Source: Lewinellaceae bacterium (GTDB lineage Bacteria > Bacteroidota > Bacteroidia > Chitinophagales > Saprospiraceae). Taken from it: a stretch of 64,000 nt of DNA. Where the stretch lies: NCBI GenBank assembly GCA_020636135.1, contig JACJYK010000004.1:1-64000 (forward strand), read 5' to 3'. Positions 54,674-63,136 of this stretch are shown piece by piece. Within the stretch, counting starts at the first letter, position 1. Every line of letters starts with the position of its first letter. The position numbers were made by a program, and so were the translations under genes. The notes below the pieces were generated by a model. It did no database searches and was not told the origin of the DNA. It worked only from the letters and a program-made list of their open reading frames with translations.

Positions 54674-56059
54674 ATGAAAAGGCGTTATTTTCCATGGGTA
54701 TCCATACTGATCGGATTTATCTTTTGGAGTGTTAGCTGCTCGACTCCGGATAAGGATCAAATTACTGTTGCTGGCGGGACTTTCAAATCCTGGGCTCCTA
54801 CTCCACCAATGGGCTGGAACAGCTGGGAATGCTATGGGCCTACCGTACGTGAAGAGGAGGTTAAAGCCAATGCCGATTATATGGCGGCAAATCTAGCCTC
54901 CTTTGGGTGGCAATACATCGTTGTGGATATCCGGTGGTTTGTGGAGAATACCAAAGCCGGTGGCTACAATCAGACGGATCCCCGCTATGTCATTGATATG
55001 TATGGACGCTACCTTCCTGCCGTGAACCGGTTTCCAACGGCCGCAGACGGGCAGGGCTTCACCAATCTGGCTGGATACATTCACGATAAGGGATTAAAGT
55101 TCGGGATCCACATCATGCGAGGTGTCCCGAAAATTGACGTTGAAAAGAAAATGCCCATCCTGGGGACCGAAGGGATCACTGCCGATCAGATCTATTCACC
55201 GGAAATGCAATGCGAGTGGCTCCGTGACAATTATACCATCGTGGCCAGCCAGCCCGGAGCCCAGGAATATTATAACTCCATTTTTAACCTTTACGCCCAG
55301 TGGGGTGTCGATTTTGTAAAAGTGGATGATATTGCCCGACCTTACCACCAGGAGGAAATTGAACTGATCCGTCATGCCATCGATCAGTGTGGCCGCCCCA
55401 TCGTACTCAGCCTGTCACCGGGTGCAACACCGCTCACAGCAGCAGAACATGTACGGAATCATGCCAATATGTGGCGCATGGTCGACGACGTCTGGGACAC
55501 CTGGCCTCACATTCTTCACCTGATGGACGTTGCTCCACCATGGTACCCGTATATCGAGCCAGGGACCTGGCCGGATTGTGATATGATCCCATTAGGCAGG
55601 ATATCCATCCGTGGTGAGCGGGGACCGGACCGGCAGACCCGCCTGACTCCCGACGAGCAGAACACTCTGATGACATTGTTCACCATATCCAAATCTCCCC
55701 TGTTCTTTGGAGGAGACCTTCCCTCCAACGACCCGTTTACCATATCCCTTTTGACCAACGAAGCCGTTCTTAAAATGCACCGGGAATGTACCGGGGTCCG
55801 TAAACTCTCCGGGCAGGATAGCACCCTGGTGATCTCCGCACGTAATCCCAACGATAACACTTACTATCTGGCTCTTTTCAACTTAAGCGGAACCGAAAAT
55901 GTGGTCCAGGCCGATCTGTCCCTTGCAGGAATGGCTGATTCATGCCACATCACCAATCTGTGGACCGGCGAGGACATTGGGATGTGGGCAACCACATACG
56001 AGGAATCTCTGGCACCCCATGCGAGTGGGCTCTATCAGCTGACACCCTCCGATCACTGA
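54674..56059 (+). CDS. Alpha-galactosidase-like GH27 enzyme, lipoprotein
   Basis: A 461-residue protein from ATG 54674 with lipoprotein signal (FWSVSC). The mature part begins WAPTPPMGWNSWECYGPTV, the classic GH27 entry. The nucleophile is the first Asp in DFVKVDDIARP and the acid/base the Asp in WRMVDDVWDTW. The pocket residues in ADYMAANLASFGWQYIVVDIRW and IHDKGLKFGIHIMRGVP also fit. A C-terminal beta domain (about 380-461) completes it. It should remove terminal alpha-galactose, or beta-arabinopyranose as in some GH27 members. No transporter for the product is adjacent. Confidence 0.92.
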   Translation: MKRRYFPWVSILIGFIFWSVSCSTPDKDQITVAGGTFKSWAPTPPMGWNSWECYGPTVREEEVKANADYMAANLASFGWQYIVVDIRWFVENTKAGGYNQTDPRYVIDMYGRYLPAVNRFPTAADGQGFTNLAGYIHDKGLKFGIHIMRGVPKIDVEKKMPILGTEGITADQIYSPEMQCEWLRDNYTIVASQPGAQEYYNSIFNLYAQWGVDFVKVDDIARPYHQEEIELIRHAIDQCGRPIVLSLSPGATPLTAAEHVRNHANMWRMVDDVWDTWPHILHLMDVAPPWYPYIEPGTWPDCDMIPLGRISIRGERGPDRQTRLTPDEQNTLMTLFTISKSPLFFGGDLPSNDPFTISLLTNEAVLKMHRECTGVRKLSGQDSTLVISARNPNDNTYYLALFNLSGTENVVQADLSLAGMADSCHITNLWTGEDIGMWATTYEESLAPHASGLYQLTPSDH

Positions 56060-56162
56060 TACCAATTAAATCAAACAAGGTCGTATATTCTTATCATTTA
56101 GTCTATTATTCTTTACATTTTGTCATGATCAGATATCTTTGCCTAAACAAAACAAAACCAGT

Positions 56163-56555
56163 ATGTATGGCAAAACCAGATTGCGAAAGAAACAAACCAG
56201 GGCAACCGCACTGCTCTGGGGAGCAATTTACCTTATTTGTTTGCTGGTTATCAGACAGGTCGAGCTGCCAACCAAGGCAGGCATTGGAATATCCCTGGTA
56301 CCCGTCATTTTCTTTTTTATTTTCCTCATCACCATCATCCGTGAAGTCGCTTCGATGGATGAATTACAACGGAAGATTCAGACTGAGGCCGTGATCGTCG
56401 CCTTTCTGCTGGGCTTATTGCTCCTGATGACATTAGGCATGCTGGACCAGGTCATACCTTTGGACCAGAAGCATTGGGGTTATCTGGATATGGTTCCTTT
56501 TATGGGATTATTCTATGCCATTGGTTGGTGGAGAGCCCATCGTAAATACAGTTAA
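56163..56555 (+). CDS. Small integral membrane protein paired with an HTH gene
   Basis: A 130-residue membrane protein starting at ATG 56163. It has four hydrophobic helices (about 17-33, 42-61, 79-98 and 108-122) with a basic N-terminus (GKTRLRKKQTR). The loop EVASMDELQRKIQTEA between helices 2 and 3 is a recurring feature of membrane proteins encoded next to small Cro/CI-type regulators. The HTH gene starts one base after its stop, so the pair is one unit. The role is unknown; the membrane protein may modulate the regulator. Confidence 0.75.
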   Translation: MYGKTRLRKKQTRATALLWGAIYLICLLVIRQVELPTKAGIGISLVPVIFFFIFLITIIREVASMDELQRKIQTEAVIVAFLLGLLLLMTLGMLDQVIPLDQKHWGYLDMVPFMGLFYAIGWWRAHRKYS

Positions 56556-56556
56556 T

Positions 56557-56763
56557 ATGCAGAACAGTATCAAGGTAGAACGAGCCAGGAAAAACTGGAC
56601 CCAGGCAGAACTTGCGGTGCGTATCGGGATTTCCAGGCAGGCTGTAAATGCAATTGAATCGGGTAAATTTGTACCATCTACCCTGCTTGCTCTGAAAATG
56701 GCCCACGTCTTCGGGACACCGGTGGAGTCTGTCTTCAAACTGGAGACCGATGACTGGAAATAA
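56557..56763 (+). CDS. Small XRE/Cro-CI-type helix-turn-helix regulator
   Basis: A 68-residue protein from ATG 56557, one base after the preceding stop. ERARKNWTQAELAVRIGISRQAVNAIESGKFVPSTLLALKMA is a complete XRE helix-turn-helix (shown here only as its start ERARKNWTQAELAVRIGI). It ends FKLETDDW, typical of the YozG-like compact group. It probably autoregulates the two-gene unit with the membrane protein. The start is fixed by the close coupling; an upstream in-frame ATG would overlap the membrane gene. Confidence 0.9.
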   Translation: MQNSIKVERARKNWTQAELAVRIGISRQAVNAIESGKFVPSTLLALKMAHVFGTPVESVFKLETDDWK

Positions 56764-56863
56764 TGGCGACTGAAGTTGTTTTCCGGAATAATTAAAATCC
56801 TTTCTTCACCCTGAAACGTTACTATCCTTATTCAATGCAACTGGAATAACATAGCGCCTGTAG

Positions 56864-57484
56864 ATGGGATTGTACAACAAATATCTGCTTCCCTATCTGG
56901 TAGATTCCATCTGTCGCCACCAGATCGTGACCTCCCAGCGCCTGAAGGTTGTCCCTTATGCCAGTGGTCAGGTGCTTGAAGTTGGGGCGGGGTCCGGTTT
57001 GAATCTACTGCACTATAACCCGGATAAAGTCCATAAAGTGATCGCTCTGGATCCGGCCATCGAAATCTGGAACAGGTGTACAGTCGAACTGGACCAACTG
57101 GGGTTTCCGGTGGAATACCTCCAATGCAGTGCAGAAACCCTCCCCTTCGAATCGGATACCTTTGATTCCATCGTATCTACCTTCTCCTTATGCTCCATTC
57201 CGGACATCGACCGGGCACTCCGGGAAATGGTACGGGTCTTAAAGCCAACCGGTGCTTTTTACTTTTCAGAACATGGATTATCCCCGGACCCACCGGTATA
57301 CCAATGGCAGCAACGGCTGAATCCCGTGTGGCAAACTTTCAGCGGTGGATGCCAGATCAATCGCGACATTCCCGGATTACTCACTCAAAATGGTTTCCGC
57401 ATCGTGCAGCTGGAAACAAATTATTTACCCGGCTGGAAACCTGCCACCTACAATTTCTGGGGCAAAGCTATACCCCTGAAATAA
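56864..57484 (+). CDS. Class I SAM-dependent methyltransferase
   Basis: A 206-residue methyltransferase. Motif I is VLEVGAGSGLNLLHY, strand 2 ends VIALDPAIEIWNR, and CSAETLPFESDTFDSIVSTFSLCSIPD and EMVRVLKPTGAFYFSEHG complete the Methyltransf_11 core. The C-terminal part (CQINRDIPGLLTQNGF, then NYLPGWKPATYNFWGKA) resembles the METTL7-like or phospholipid-methyltransferase group, some of which act on thiols or lipids. Substrate uncertain. It is 100 bases after the HTH gene with no hairpin between. Confidence 0.88.
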   Translation: MGLYNKYLLPYLVDSICRHQIVTSQRLKVVPYASGQVLEVGAGSGLNLLHYNPDKVHKVIALDPAIEIWNRCTVELDQLGFPVEYLQCSAETLPFESDTFDSIVSTFSLCSIPDIDRALREMVRVLKPTGAFYFSEHGLSPDPPVYQWQQRLNPVWQTFSGGCQINRDIPGLLTQNGFRIVQLETNYLPGWKPATYNFWGKAIPLK

Positions 57485-57626
57485 TTCAATTTTCCGGCAC
57501 ATCATGGGAATCAATTATTATTAACTACGGAAGGGCAAGTCTTAAATTACTCCAGGAGTAACACAATTTTAAAATCCAGTAAGGTTACCTTTTTCACGCC
57601 AGGGCATAATAGATAAACGCAATCGT

Positions 57627-58400
57627 ATGAAAAACGCCAATTTCGTTGCCGCCCTGGCAACAACAGTATTCTTTTTTATTTACGAAAATCCAAGTAAATA
57701 TCCATACTACCCGGTAAATGATGACTTTTGCCCGGAATATTTCCAATTATTTTCGGCAGAAGAACATGTATTGGGGCATATTACAGGAGGGACATCTTTT
57801 GTCGCGAACACCCACACGTTTACCAATCCGCAAAACCCGGAAGAGTCCATGCAGGTTGAAGAAATTCAATATTCATTAGCAGACCCGGATTTATCTTTTA
57901 CCGCCTACTATAATCCGGGTTATTCCGATATCAGCAACCATGTAAATACCCGGATGATCCTGGATCATTTTTATGTCGAAGGAAATGACCCCGGAAATTA
58001 TACCCTACAACTGGAGGCTCATGTCATCGCCTTACCGGATGACTGGATAGCCAATCAATACATTGACAAACAAAAGGAAACATACTACACCGGAACGATG
58101 TCCGTTCAAAATGGAAGTTCAGTCCACAACGTACACAACATCAAGGTGATGGATGGTGTGGAACGATTCAAATCCTCCACGTATTGGTATCTCAACGGCC
58201 CCTATCAGCTTACCGCTCAAAAGGGCCCCACCGCGTACACCTTAAATATGGATGAACCGATCTACTACCGGATACCTGATGCCGTCACCTCTTCCGGAGA
58301 CATGCGATTTGTGCTGATCCAAAATGTAAAAGTCCTGGAAAATGGCAATATCCGTACCATCGATTATTTATTAAATCCGATCTCCAGGGATAATTATTAG
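57627..58400 (+). CDS. Hypothetical protein, probably exported
   Basis: A 257-residue protein with an N-terminal hydrophobic stretch (NFVAALATTVFFFIY) that may be a signal peptide or anchor. The body is beta-rich with many Asn, Thr and Tyr (for example NYTLQLEAHVIALPDDW, SSTYWYLNGPYQLTAQK) and ends IDYLLNPISRDNY. No family is recognised and no cysteine or catalytic motif stands out. It converges with the CHAT-domain gene; 54 bases of AT-rich sequence separate the stops. Confidence 0.6.
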   Translation: MKNANFVAALATTVFFFIYENPSKYPYYPVNDDFCPEYFQLFSAEEHVLGHITGGTSFVANTHTFTNPQNPEESMQVEEIQYSLADPDLSFTAYYNPGYSDISNHVNTRMILDHFYVEGNDPGNYTLQLEAHVIALPDDWIANQYIDKQKETYYTGTMSVQNGSSVHNVHNIKVMDGVERFKSSTYWYLNGPYQLTAQKGPTAYTLNMDEPIYYRIPDAVTSSGDMRFVLIQNVKVLENGNIRTIDYLLNPISRDNY

Positions 58401-58454
58401 AAATGGATTAATTCAGCCATGATATAACTATAAAAAACCATGATTCAATAAAGC

Positions 58455-61100
58455 TCAATAAATAATCCACCGGTATTGTTCATCCATCCGCTGATAAGCG
58501 GTAATGGCTTTAATTCCTTGGTAACCCTGCTCATCATCGAGTTGATAAATAGGGGCAATAATTAAGTTCGCATTTATAAATGCTTTGGCTATCGATAATA
58601 CACCGGCCCCAGAAGTAGCCGGCCCGGTGCCAGCGTCACAAATATTCAGAATAATGGTTTTTCCAGCCCAGTTTTCTTTTCCGATCTGCACAATGTTAAG
58701 CAGTCCGTCCTGAAACTGAATACCGCTGGAAGCTGGATTGGATTGATTATTGATGCCATGCAAAGCAAAATGGTAAACATCGTAATCAGCACGGTATTTA
58801 TTAAAATTCCGTATGGTGGCATCCTCTCCGAAAAAGACGCGACTCAGTGGGTATTTTTTCTGCAACCACGTCCCTTCCCGGTAGGTATAGGGCAAATCTG
58901 CACCCCGGTGGTCCGACTGAACAAAGCTGAGTAATGGATGATTATCCAGCTTAAGGTCACCCGCTATTGGAGAGCCCACCAGCCTGGAGAGGGTATAACC
59001 GTAATAAACAGCATACCGGTCATTAAAATATTTCCCGAAAGGAATTTTTTCAAGATTTCCTTCTGCCAGGAATACGACATTCCCGGTCGCTGAGTCTACC
59101 AGGGATCTGATCTCATTGGCCAACAACAAATGTTCAGGCCAGGTTTTTTCATTTTGCTGTGGAATATTCACCTGGCCATACCATTCCTGCCCGGCAGGGG
59201 TATTGGCCGGCAAATAAAAATGCCGGACACCTTTTCCATAAATCAGGCCAATGACATCACCTTCAAGGTTGGAAAAAAGAGCCACAACCGTCGCTTTATT
59301 GGCGGCATTCCAGCTGGTCACCTCCTGTACAGACACTTCCTTCCGTTGAAAATACATTTCCAGGATCAATGGGTAATTCTTAGCGAGCGAGTCCAGAATG
59401 GCATTTTTCTTCCGGTCTGTGGCGTATTCATTGCCTTCCAGTGATTGCTGTGGATTCCAGGTCACGGGGACCAGATTCCGGTTATCGATCAGCTCTTCTA
59501 CGAACCCTTTGAGGCGTGAATCGTTATCGGTTACCTCTTCCAGGAGATCAAAGTCCTGAAATAACTTCCTGAATCGCATGCGCTCACCATACTTATTCAA
59601 AAGCCCGTCATATGCCGTTGTATTTTCACGCTCTGCCACCTGAACCAATATCGCCATCGCCTTGAAATACATTTCATTCAGCAGGTCTACGGCATGCAGT
59701 TCATCACCTGAATCCGAATAACGGAAATGTTGCCGGACATAGTCGTCGATGTAGGTATAATGATCCAGGCACGCGTTCAGATATTTTTCATCACTGGTCA
59801 ACAGGTATTGACCTCCCAGCAAATCCCCCTTCTGTCCCAGATAATAGAGCGCCCATTCGTCCAGGGATGCCTGGCTGGTTGGAGGCGGCTCGATGGAATG
59901 GATCAGGGAGCCCAGGGCTGGATTTGTCAAATTCAGCGCCTTATTGATCTCCCGGAGCGCTTGCTGAAAATCCGTCTTGGCCCGGTAGTACTGAAAACAC
60001 TGGTAGCTGAAATACGCCAGTGACTTCGGGCTGTTTATCGCGTCGGTATCAGCCTGATCCAGGTAGACTTGAGCGGAATCGAGTTTATTCAGGCGTACCA
60101 GGTTGTTGATGATCTTCCCATAGATCTCCAGCTTATTCTCCGGAGAAGATGCATAGTTCAGGTTCTCAAGCAGCATCCGGTGGGCTTCTTCATAATGCCG
60201 CTGTAAGGACAACAAGGTGCCTTTGATAAGATAGGATTTGGCAATCTGACCCTGATCATGGTATTTTTTCCCGTAATACAGGGCGGAGTCAACCAGGACC
60301 AGTGACCATGGAATGTTCCCGCTATTGCCATGGATGATGCTCTCTTCATTGCACACAAAAGCCAACCGCGAATCGTCGCCCATACGTGCAATCAAATTGC
60401 GGCAAATCCTGAAGTCCGCCAGGGCATTGTCGTATTCGGACTGGTGCCTTTTCATCGTCCCGTGGTAAGACAGGGCACGCTCCAGCAGATCAAGAGAGTC
60501 CGGGAAACTTTGATTCAAGAGATCAATACATTCCTGATAGCAGGTGTCCGCCCGCAGGTATTTCTGATTCACCCGGAATAAATCGGCGAGGCGCTGTTTA
60601 GCCCGGATTACGGGCATCGCATGGTAGCCATAAATGGAAATATTTGCGCGCACCGCATGCATAAGCACATCCTCCAGCTCTGCCGGGCTCATCCCCACAC
60701 TGAATCGTTCCAGGCTAATCCCCGCAATTTCCAGATACAGGCTGCAACCGGTGTTTTCCAGGCTATGGAGCAGATCACGAAACTTCGCCCAGGTAGCTGA
60801 AGAGTCGCATACCATCTGCACGAATTGAAAATAGATGGAATCAAGACGCGATTGAATTTCCGGGGTTTGGCGGGAGAGCATCTGATAAGTGACGCAATAA
60901 TCCCGGGATGGAGTATCCATCAGATTCCAGGTCAGGCCAGGGTCGTAAATACAGCTGGAATCTATAACGTCTGGGGCATGGCTAGTTGTTTGGTCATGAT
61001 GCGGGTCATGTAAACACGCGCCGGCCAATAACAAACCCAACAAAGGCCAGGCTCTTCTTCCAATGCGTAACGGCACACCCAAAAAACAATTCAAACCCAA
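58455..61100 (-). CDS. TPR-CHAT caspase-like protease domain protein, lipoprotein
   Basis: An 881-residue protein. A TTG at 61100 or GTG at 61076 must be the start; the GTG puts the lipoprotein signal (LLGLLLAGAC) directly at the N-terminus. Residues about 170-450 are TPR-like helices. The C-terminal CHAT domain has the caspase-type dyad His781 in YHFALHGIN and Cys821 in ILNICDAGTG (numbered from 61100). After the Cys only about 60 residues remain, and the conserved end of CHAT domains ('...HPYYWAAFVLxG') is absent. It is the last gene of an ECF sigma / membrane TPR / CHAT unit. Confidence 0.88.
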   Translation of the reverse strand: MGLNCFLGVPLRIGRRAWPLLGLLLAGACLHDPHHDQTTSHAPDVIDSSCIYDPGLTWNLMDTPSRDYCVTYQMLSRQTPEIQSRLDSIYFQFVQMVCDSSATWAKFRDLLHSLENTGCSLYLEIAGISLERFSVGMSPAELEDVLMHAVRANISIYGYHAMPVIRAKQRLADLFRVNQKYLRADTCYQECIDLLNQSFPDSLDLLERALSYHGTMKRHQSEYDNALADFRICRNLIARMGDDSRLAFVCNEESIIHGNSGNIPWSLVLVDSALYYGKKYHDQGQIAKSYLIKGTLLSLQRHYEEAHRMLLENLNYASSPENKLEIYGKIINNLVRLNKLDSAQVYLDQADTDAINSPKSLAYFSYQCFQYYRAKTDFQQALREINKALNLTNPALGSLIHSIEPPPTSQASLDEWALYYLGQKGDLLGGQYLLTSDEKYLNACLDHYTYIDDYVRQHFRYSDSGDELHAVDLLNEMYFKAMAILVQVAERENTTAYDGLLNKYGERMRFRKLFQDFDLLEEVTDNDSRLKGFVEELIDNRNLVPVTWNPQQSLEGNEYATDRKKNAILDSLAKNYPLILEMYFQRKEVSVQEVTSWNAANKATVVALFSNLEGDVIGLIYGKGVRHFYLPANTPAGQEWYGQVNIPQQNEKTWPEHLLLANEIRSLVDSATGNVVFLAEGNLEKIPFGKYFNDRYAVYYGYTLSRLVGSPIAGDLKLDNHPLLSFVQSDHRGADLPYTYREGTWLQKKYPLSRVFFGEDATIRNFNKYRADYDVYHFALHGINNQSNPASSGIQFQDGLLNIVQIGKENWAGKTIILNICDAGTGPATSGAGVLSIAKAFINANLIIAPIYQLDDEQGYQGIKAITAYQRMDEQYRWIIY

Positions 61101-61190
61101 ATTCAGTCCACTCAGCGACCATCACCCGGATAACTGGTTTGAGCTCATATCAATACATTGGCAGATATTCCGGGGCCTGGTCAATATTGA

Positions 61191-62048
61191 TCAATGATCC
61201 AAGTTAATATATTCCTCAGCTTCTTGTACTCTGTTTTCCTTGAGTAATGCCCATCCGATCCACTGGTCCCATTTAGTTCCCTCCGGCCATTGTTGTTTGC
61301 CTTGCTGGAATAGTTCGATGGCTTCCTGTGGGCGGTCGTTAAGTAGCAGGGTGAGGCCATAAGTCTTCACGTAGGTAGAATCCGGAAGATAGCCGAGTTT
61401 GCGAAAGTAGCGCAAGGAAAGCCGGTATTCGCCGGTGATGTACGCACCATACGCCAGTTTTTGAATCGAATCAATGGAGACCTGGTCACTACCACGGGTT
61501 TGATAGTTCAGATCAGGTGCGATGAAATTCGCGTTGAATAATCGTTCACCTTCCGTAGGTGGTTTCATCCAGGGCCACAGTGCCAGGATCAGTATCATAA
61601 AGCCGGCAGCGATGCCGATAATTCTTACAAACTGCCGTCGTCGCCCGGGTCGTTCCCGGCCTGCCGGATGGCCCTGCTGCTCAATCGATTGAAGTTGCCG
61701 GGCCATCTGCATAAGGCCATGGAACCGGAGGGCGTCCCGGTTGGGTGTCTCCTCTGTCATAATCGGGGTTTTATAATGTCGTCCAGCCCCTTTGTTAGCT
61801 ATTAATGCAGATTCATTCGCGAGGTCACCCGGTTCATTCAATTTTTTTTCTATCTCCTGCAATCCTTTTAACTGTTCATGAAAGGTGGCAAAGCGTAGTT
61901 GCCGTATCAATTGTTGCTGTTCCCGAGCGGCAGCCTGCCAATCCGGATCAGCATCCAGTTTTTCACGTAGGTATTCACGTTCCTCACCGGATCCACGGCC
62001 GAGCAGGTATTCATCCAACCGGTGCAATTCCTCAGCAGTCAACCTCAT
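61191..62048 (-). CDS. Membrane protein with TPR-like C-terminus, possible anti-sigma factor
   Basis: A 285-residue protein. The N-terminal cytoplasmic part starts LTAEELHRLDEYLLGRGSGEEREYL, an anti-sigma-like acidic helical region. A single transmembrane helix follows at about 145-162 (IIGIAAGFMILILALWPWM), after a basic stretch (ERPGRRRQF). The periplasmic part carries TPR-like helices (AYITGEYRLSLRYFRKLG, TLLLNDRPQEAIELF, ALLKENRVQEAEEYI). Its start overlaps the sigma gene stop by 4 bases, the classical arrangement of sigma and its membrane regulator. The TPR part may contact the TPR-CHAT lipoprotein encoded next. Confidence 0.8.
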   Translation of the reverse strand: MRLTAEELHRLDEYLLGRGSGEEREYLREKLDADPDWQAAAREQQQLIRQLRFATFHEQLKGLQEIEKKLNEPGDLANESALIANKGAGRHYKTPIMTEETPNRDALRFHGLMQMARQLQSIEQQGHPAGRERPGRRRQFVRIIGIAAGFMILILALWPWMKPPTEGERLFNANFIAPDLNYQTRGSDQVSIDSIQKLAYGAYITGEYRLSLRYFRKLGYLPDSTYVKTYGLTLLLNDRPQEAIELFQQGKQQWPEGTKWDQWIGWALLKENRVQEAEEYINLDH

Positions 62049-62617
62049 ATCTCCTCATTTGAGCCTTTAAGACCGTCGCATAGCTTGCGCAGCCGTTGCA
62101 AACATTTGTATTTCACGTTTTTAACGGTATCCGCATTTTTGTAGTTCATCTCTTCAGCCAGTTCCTCCATACTTTTGTTCTGCACATAGAAGGCAAAGAG
62201 GAGACTGCGGCAGGGTTCGCCAAGCAGTTGCATGCCCTGGTCCATGATGAAGTACTCTTCCTCCACTTCTTCGTGTTCGGTACCCGTCTCCTGGGTCACG
62301 TAATGTGCGAGGGTATCCCTCAGATCATCGCCGTAGGTGCGCCTTCGCTGCCGGTGGTATTCCAGGGCTTTGTTGCGCCCGATCTGAAAGAGGTAGGTGG
62401 ACACGCTGCTTTTCATTTCGGTCAATTTTCCGGAGATCACATTGTCGTAAAAGATCACCATGGCCATCTGGAAGAGTTCTACCGCTACGTCCTCCTGGAC
62501 ATTGTACTTCTGCTGGACCCAGCGCACGAAGGGCTCTCGGCTCTCACGGTACAGCGATTCAATGATGTGAGTATCACCCTGCAAGATACGGGGTATGATA
62601 TCCTGGGAAGTGTTCAT
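62045..62617 (-). CDS. ECF-family RNA polymerase sigma factor
   Basis: A 190-residue ECF sigma factor. Region 2: AVELFQMAMVIFYDNV and SVSTYLFQIGRNKALEYHRQRRRT, where the core-binding helices are recognisable. Region 4: EEEYFIMDQGMQLLGEPCRSLLFAFYVQNKSMEELAEEM, then NADTVKNVKYKCLQRLRKL, the -35-binding helix-turn-helix. It is the first gene of the leftward unit with the membrane TPR and CHAT genes and overlaps the former by 4 bases. The targets are unknown. Confidence 0.93.
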   Translation of the reverse strand: MNTSQDIIPRILQGDTHIIESLYRESREPFVRWVQQKYNVQEDVAVELFQMAMVIFYDNVISGKLTEMKSSVSTYLFQIGRNKALEYHRQRRRTYGDDLRDTLAHYVTQETGTEHEEVEEEYFIMDQGMQLLGEPCRSLLFAFYVQNKSMEELAEEMNYKNADTVKNVKYKCLQRLRKLCDGLKGSNEEI

Positions 62618-63072
62618 TAAAGGTTTTAAGGTTGCTCAGGGTGAATATAAGGCGCGGTTGGGGGTTGTGCAAATGAAAGGGAGGAAACTAGAATAATGTG
62701 TAATTGAAGAAGTAACTTGCTTGAATCATGTTAGTATAGCAATCAAAATTCAAATCCAACTGTTGTATCTAAAAACAACCACTTCGAATAAATGAAATAC
62801 AAAAAGCTGCAGCAATAAAAGTTTGGTTCAAAATAGTAAACCCAAATGGATGACAATTAGTAGAACTTCGAAATATTCTTTGGCCTAAGCCTTGAAAGCC
62901 TAAGTAGTTTAGTTATAAATGCTTTAGATATATGATTGGGGTACTGCTCTAAAAGGCAATATTCTACATAATTAACTGATAGTCTATCGATTGCGCGAAA
63001 TGATTTAATCATAGCTTAACCACTCAACGCGTTAGTTTGTAATTTTAGGAGAGTCGAAAAATCCACCTGAAT
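62618..63072. other. AT-rich intergenic region without supported genes
   Basis: About 455 bases between the sigma gene and the terminator of the next gene. It is markedly more AT-rich than the coding DNA and has stops in all frames at short distance. I see no tRNA, repeat array or hairpin. It should contain the promoter of the sigma-CHAT unit. Confidence 0.5.
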
Positions 63073-63110
63073 AAAAAAGAGGCTGTTCTCTAATGGAACA
63101 GCCTCCTTTT
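63073..63110 (-). terminator. Rho-independent terminator (possibly bidirectional)
   Basis: The perfect 10-base arms GAGGCTGTTC and GAACAGCCTC at 63079-63088 and 63096-63105 enclose a 7-base loop. Leftward it is followed by TTTTTTAT, rightward by CTTTT. It lies 32 bases after the stop of the cohesin-like gene and should end that transcript. Confidence 0.88.
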
Positions 63111-63136
63111 ATAATAGTAAATAACGCACTAAACAA

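Noticed and set aside
62096..62620. Rightward open frame opposite the ECF sigma gene
   Set aside because: His/Phe-rich mirror of the sigma coding sequence with no domain of its own.
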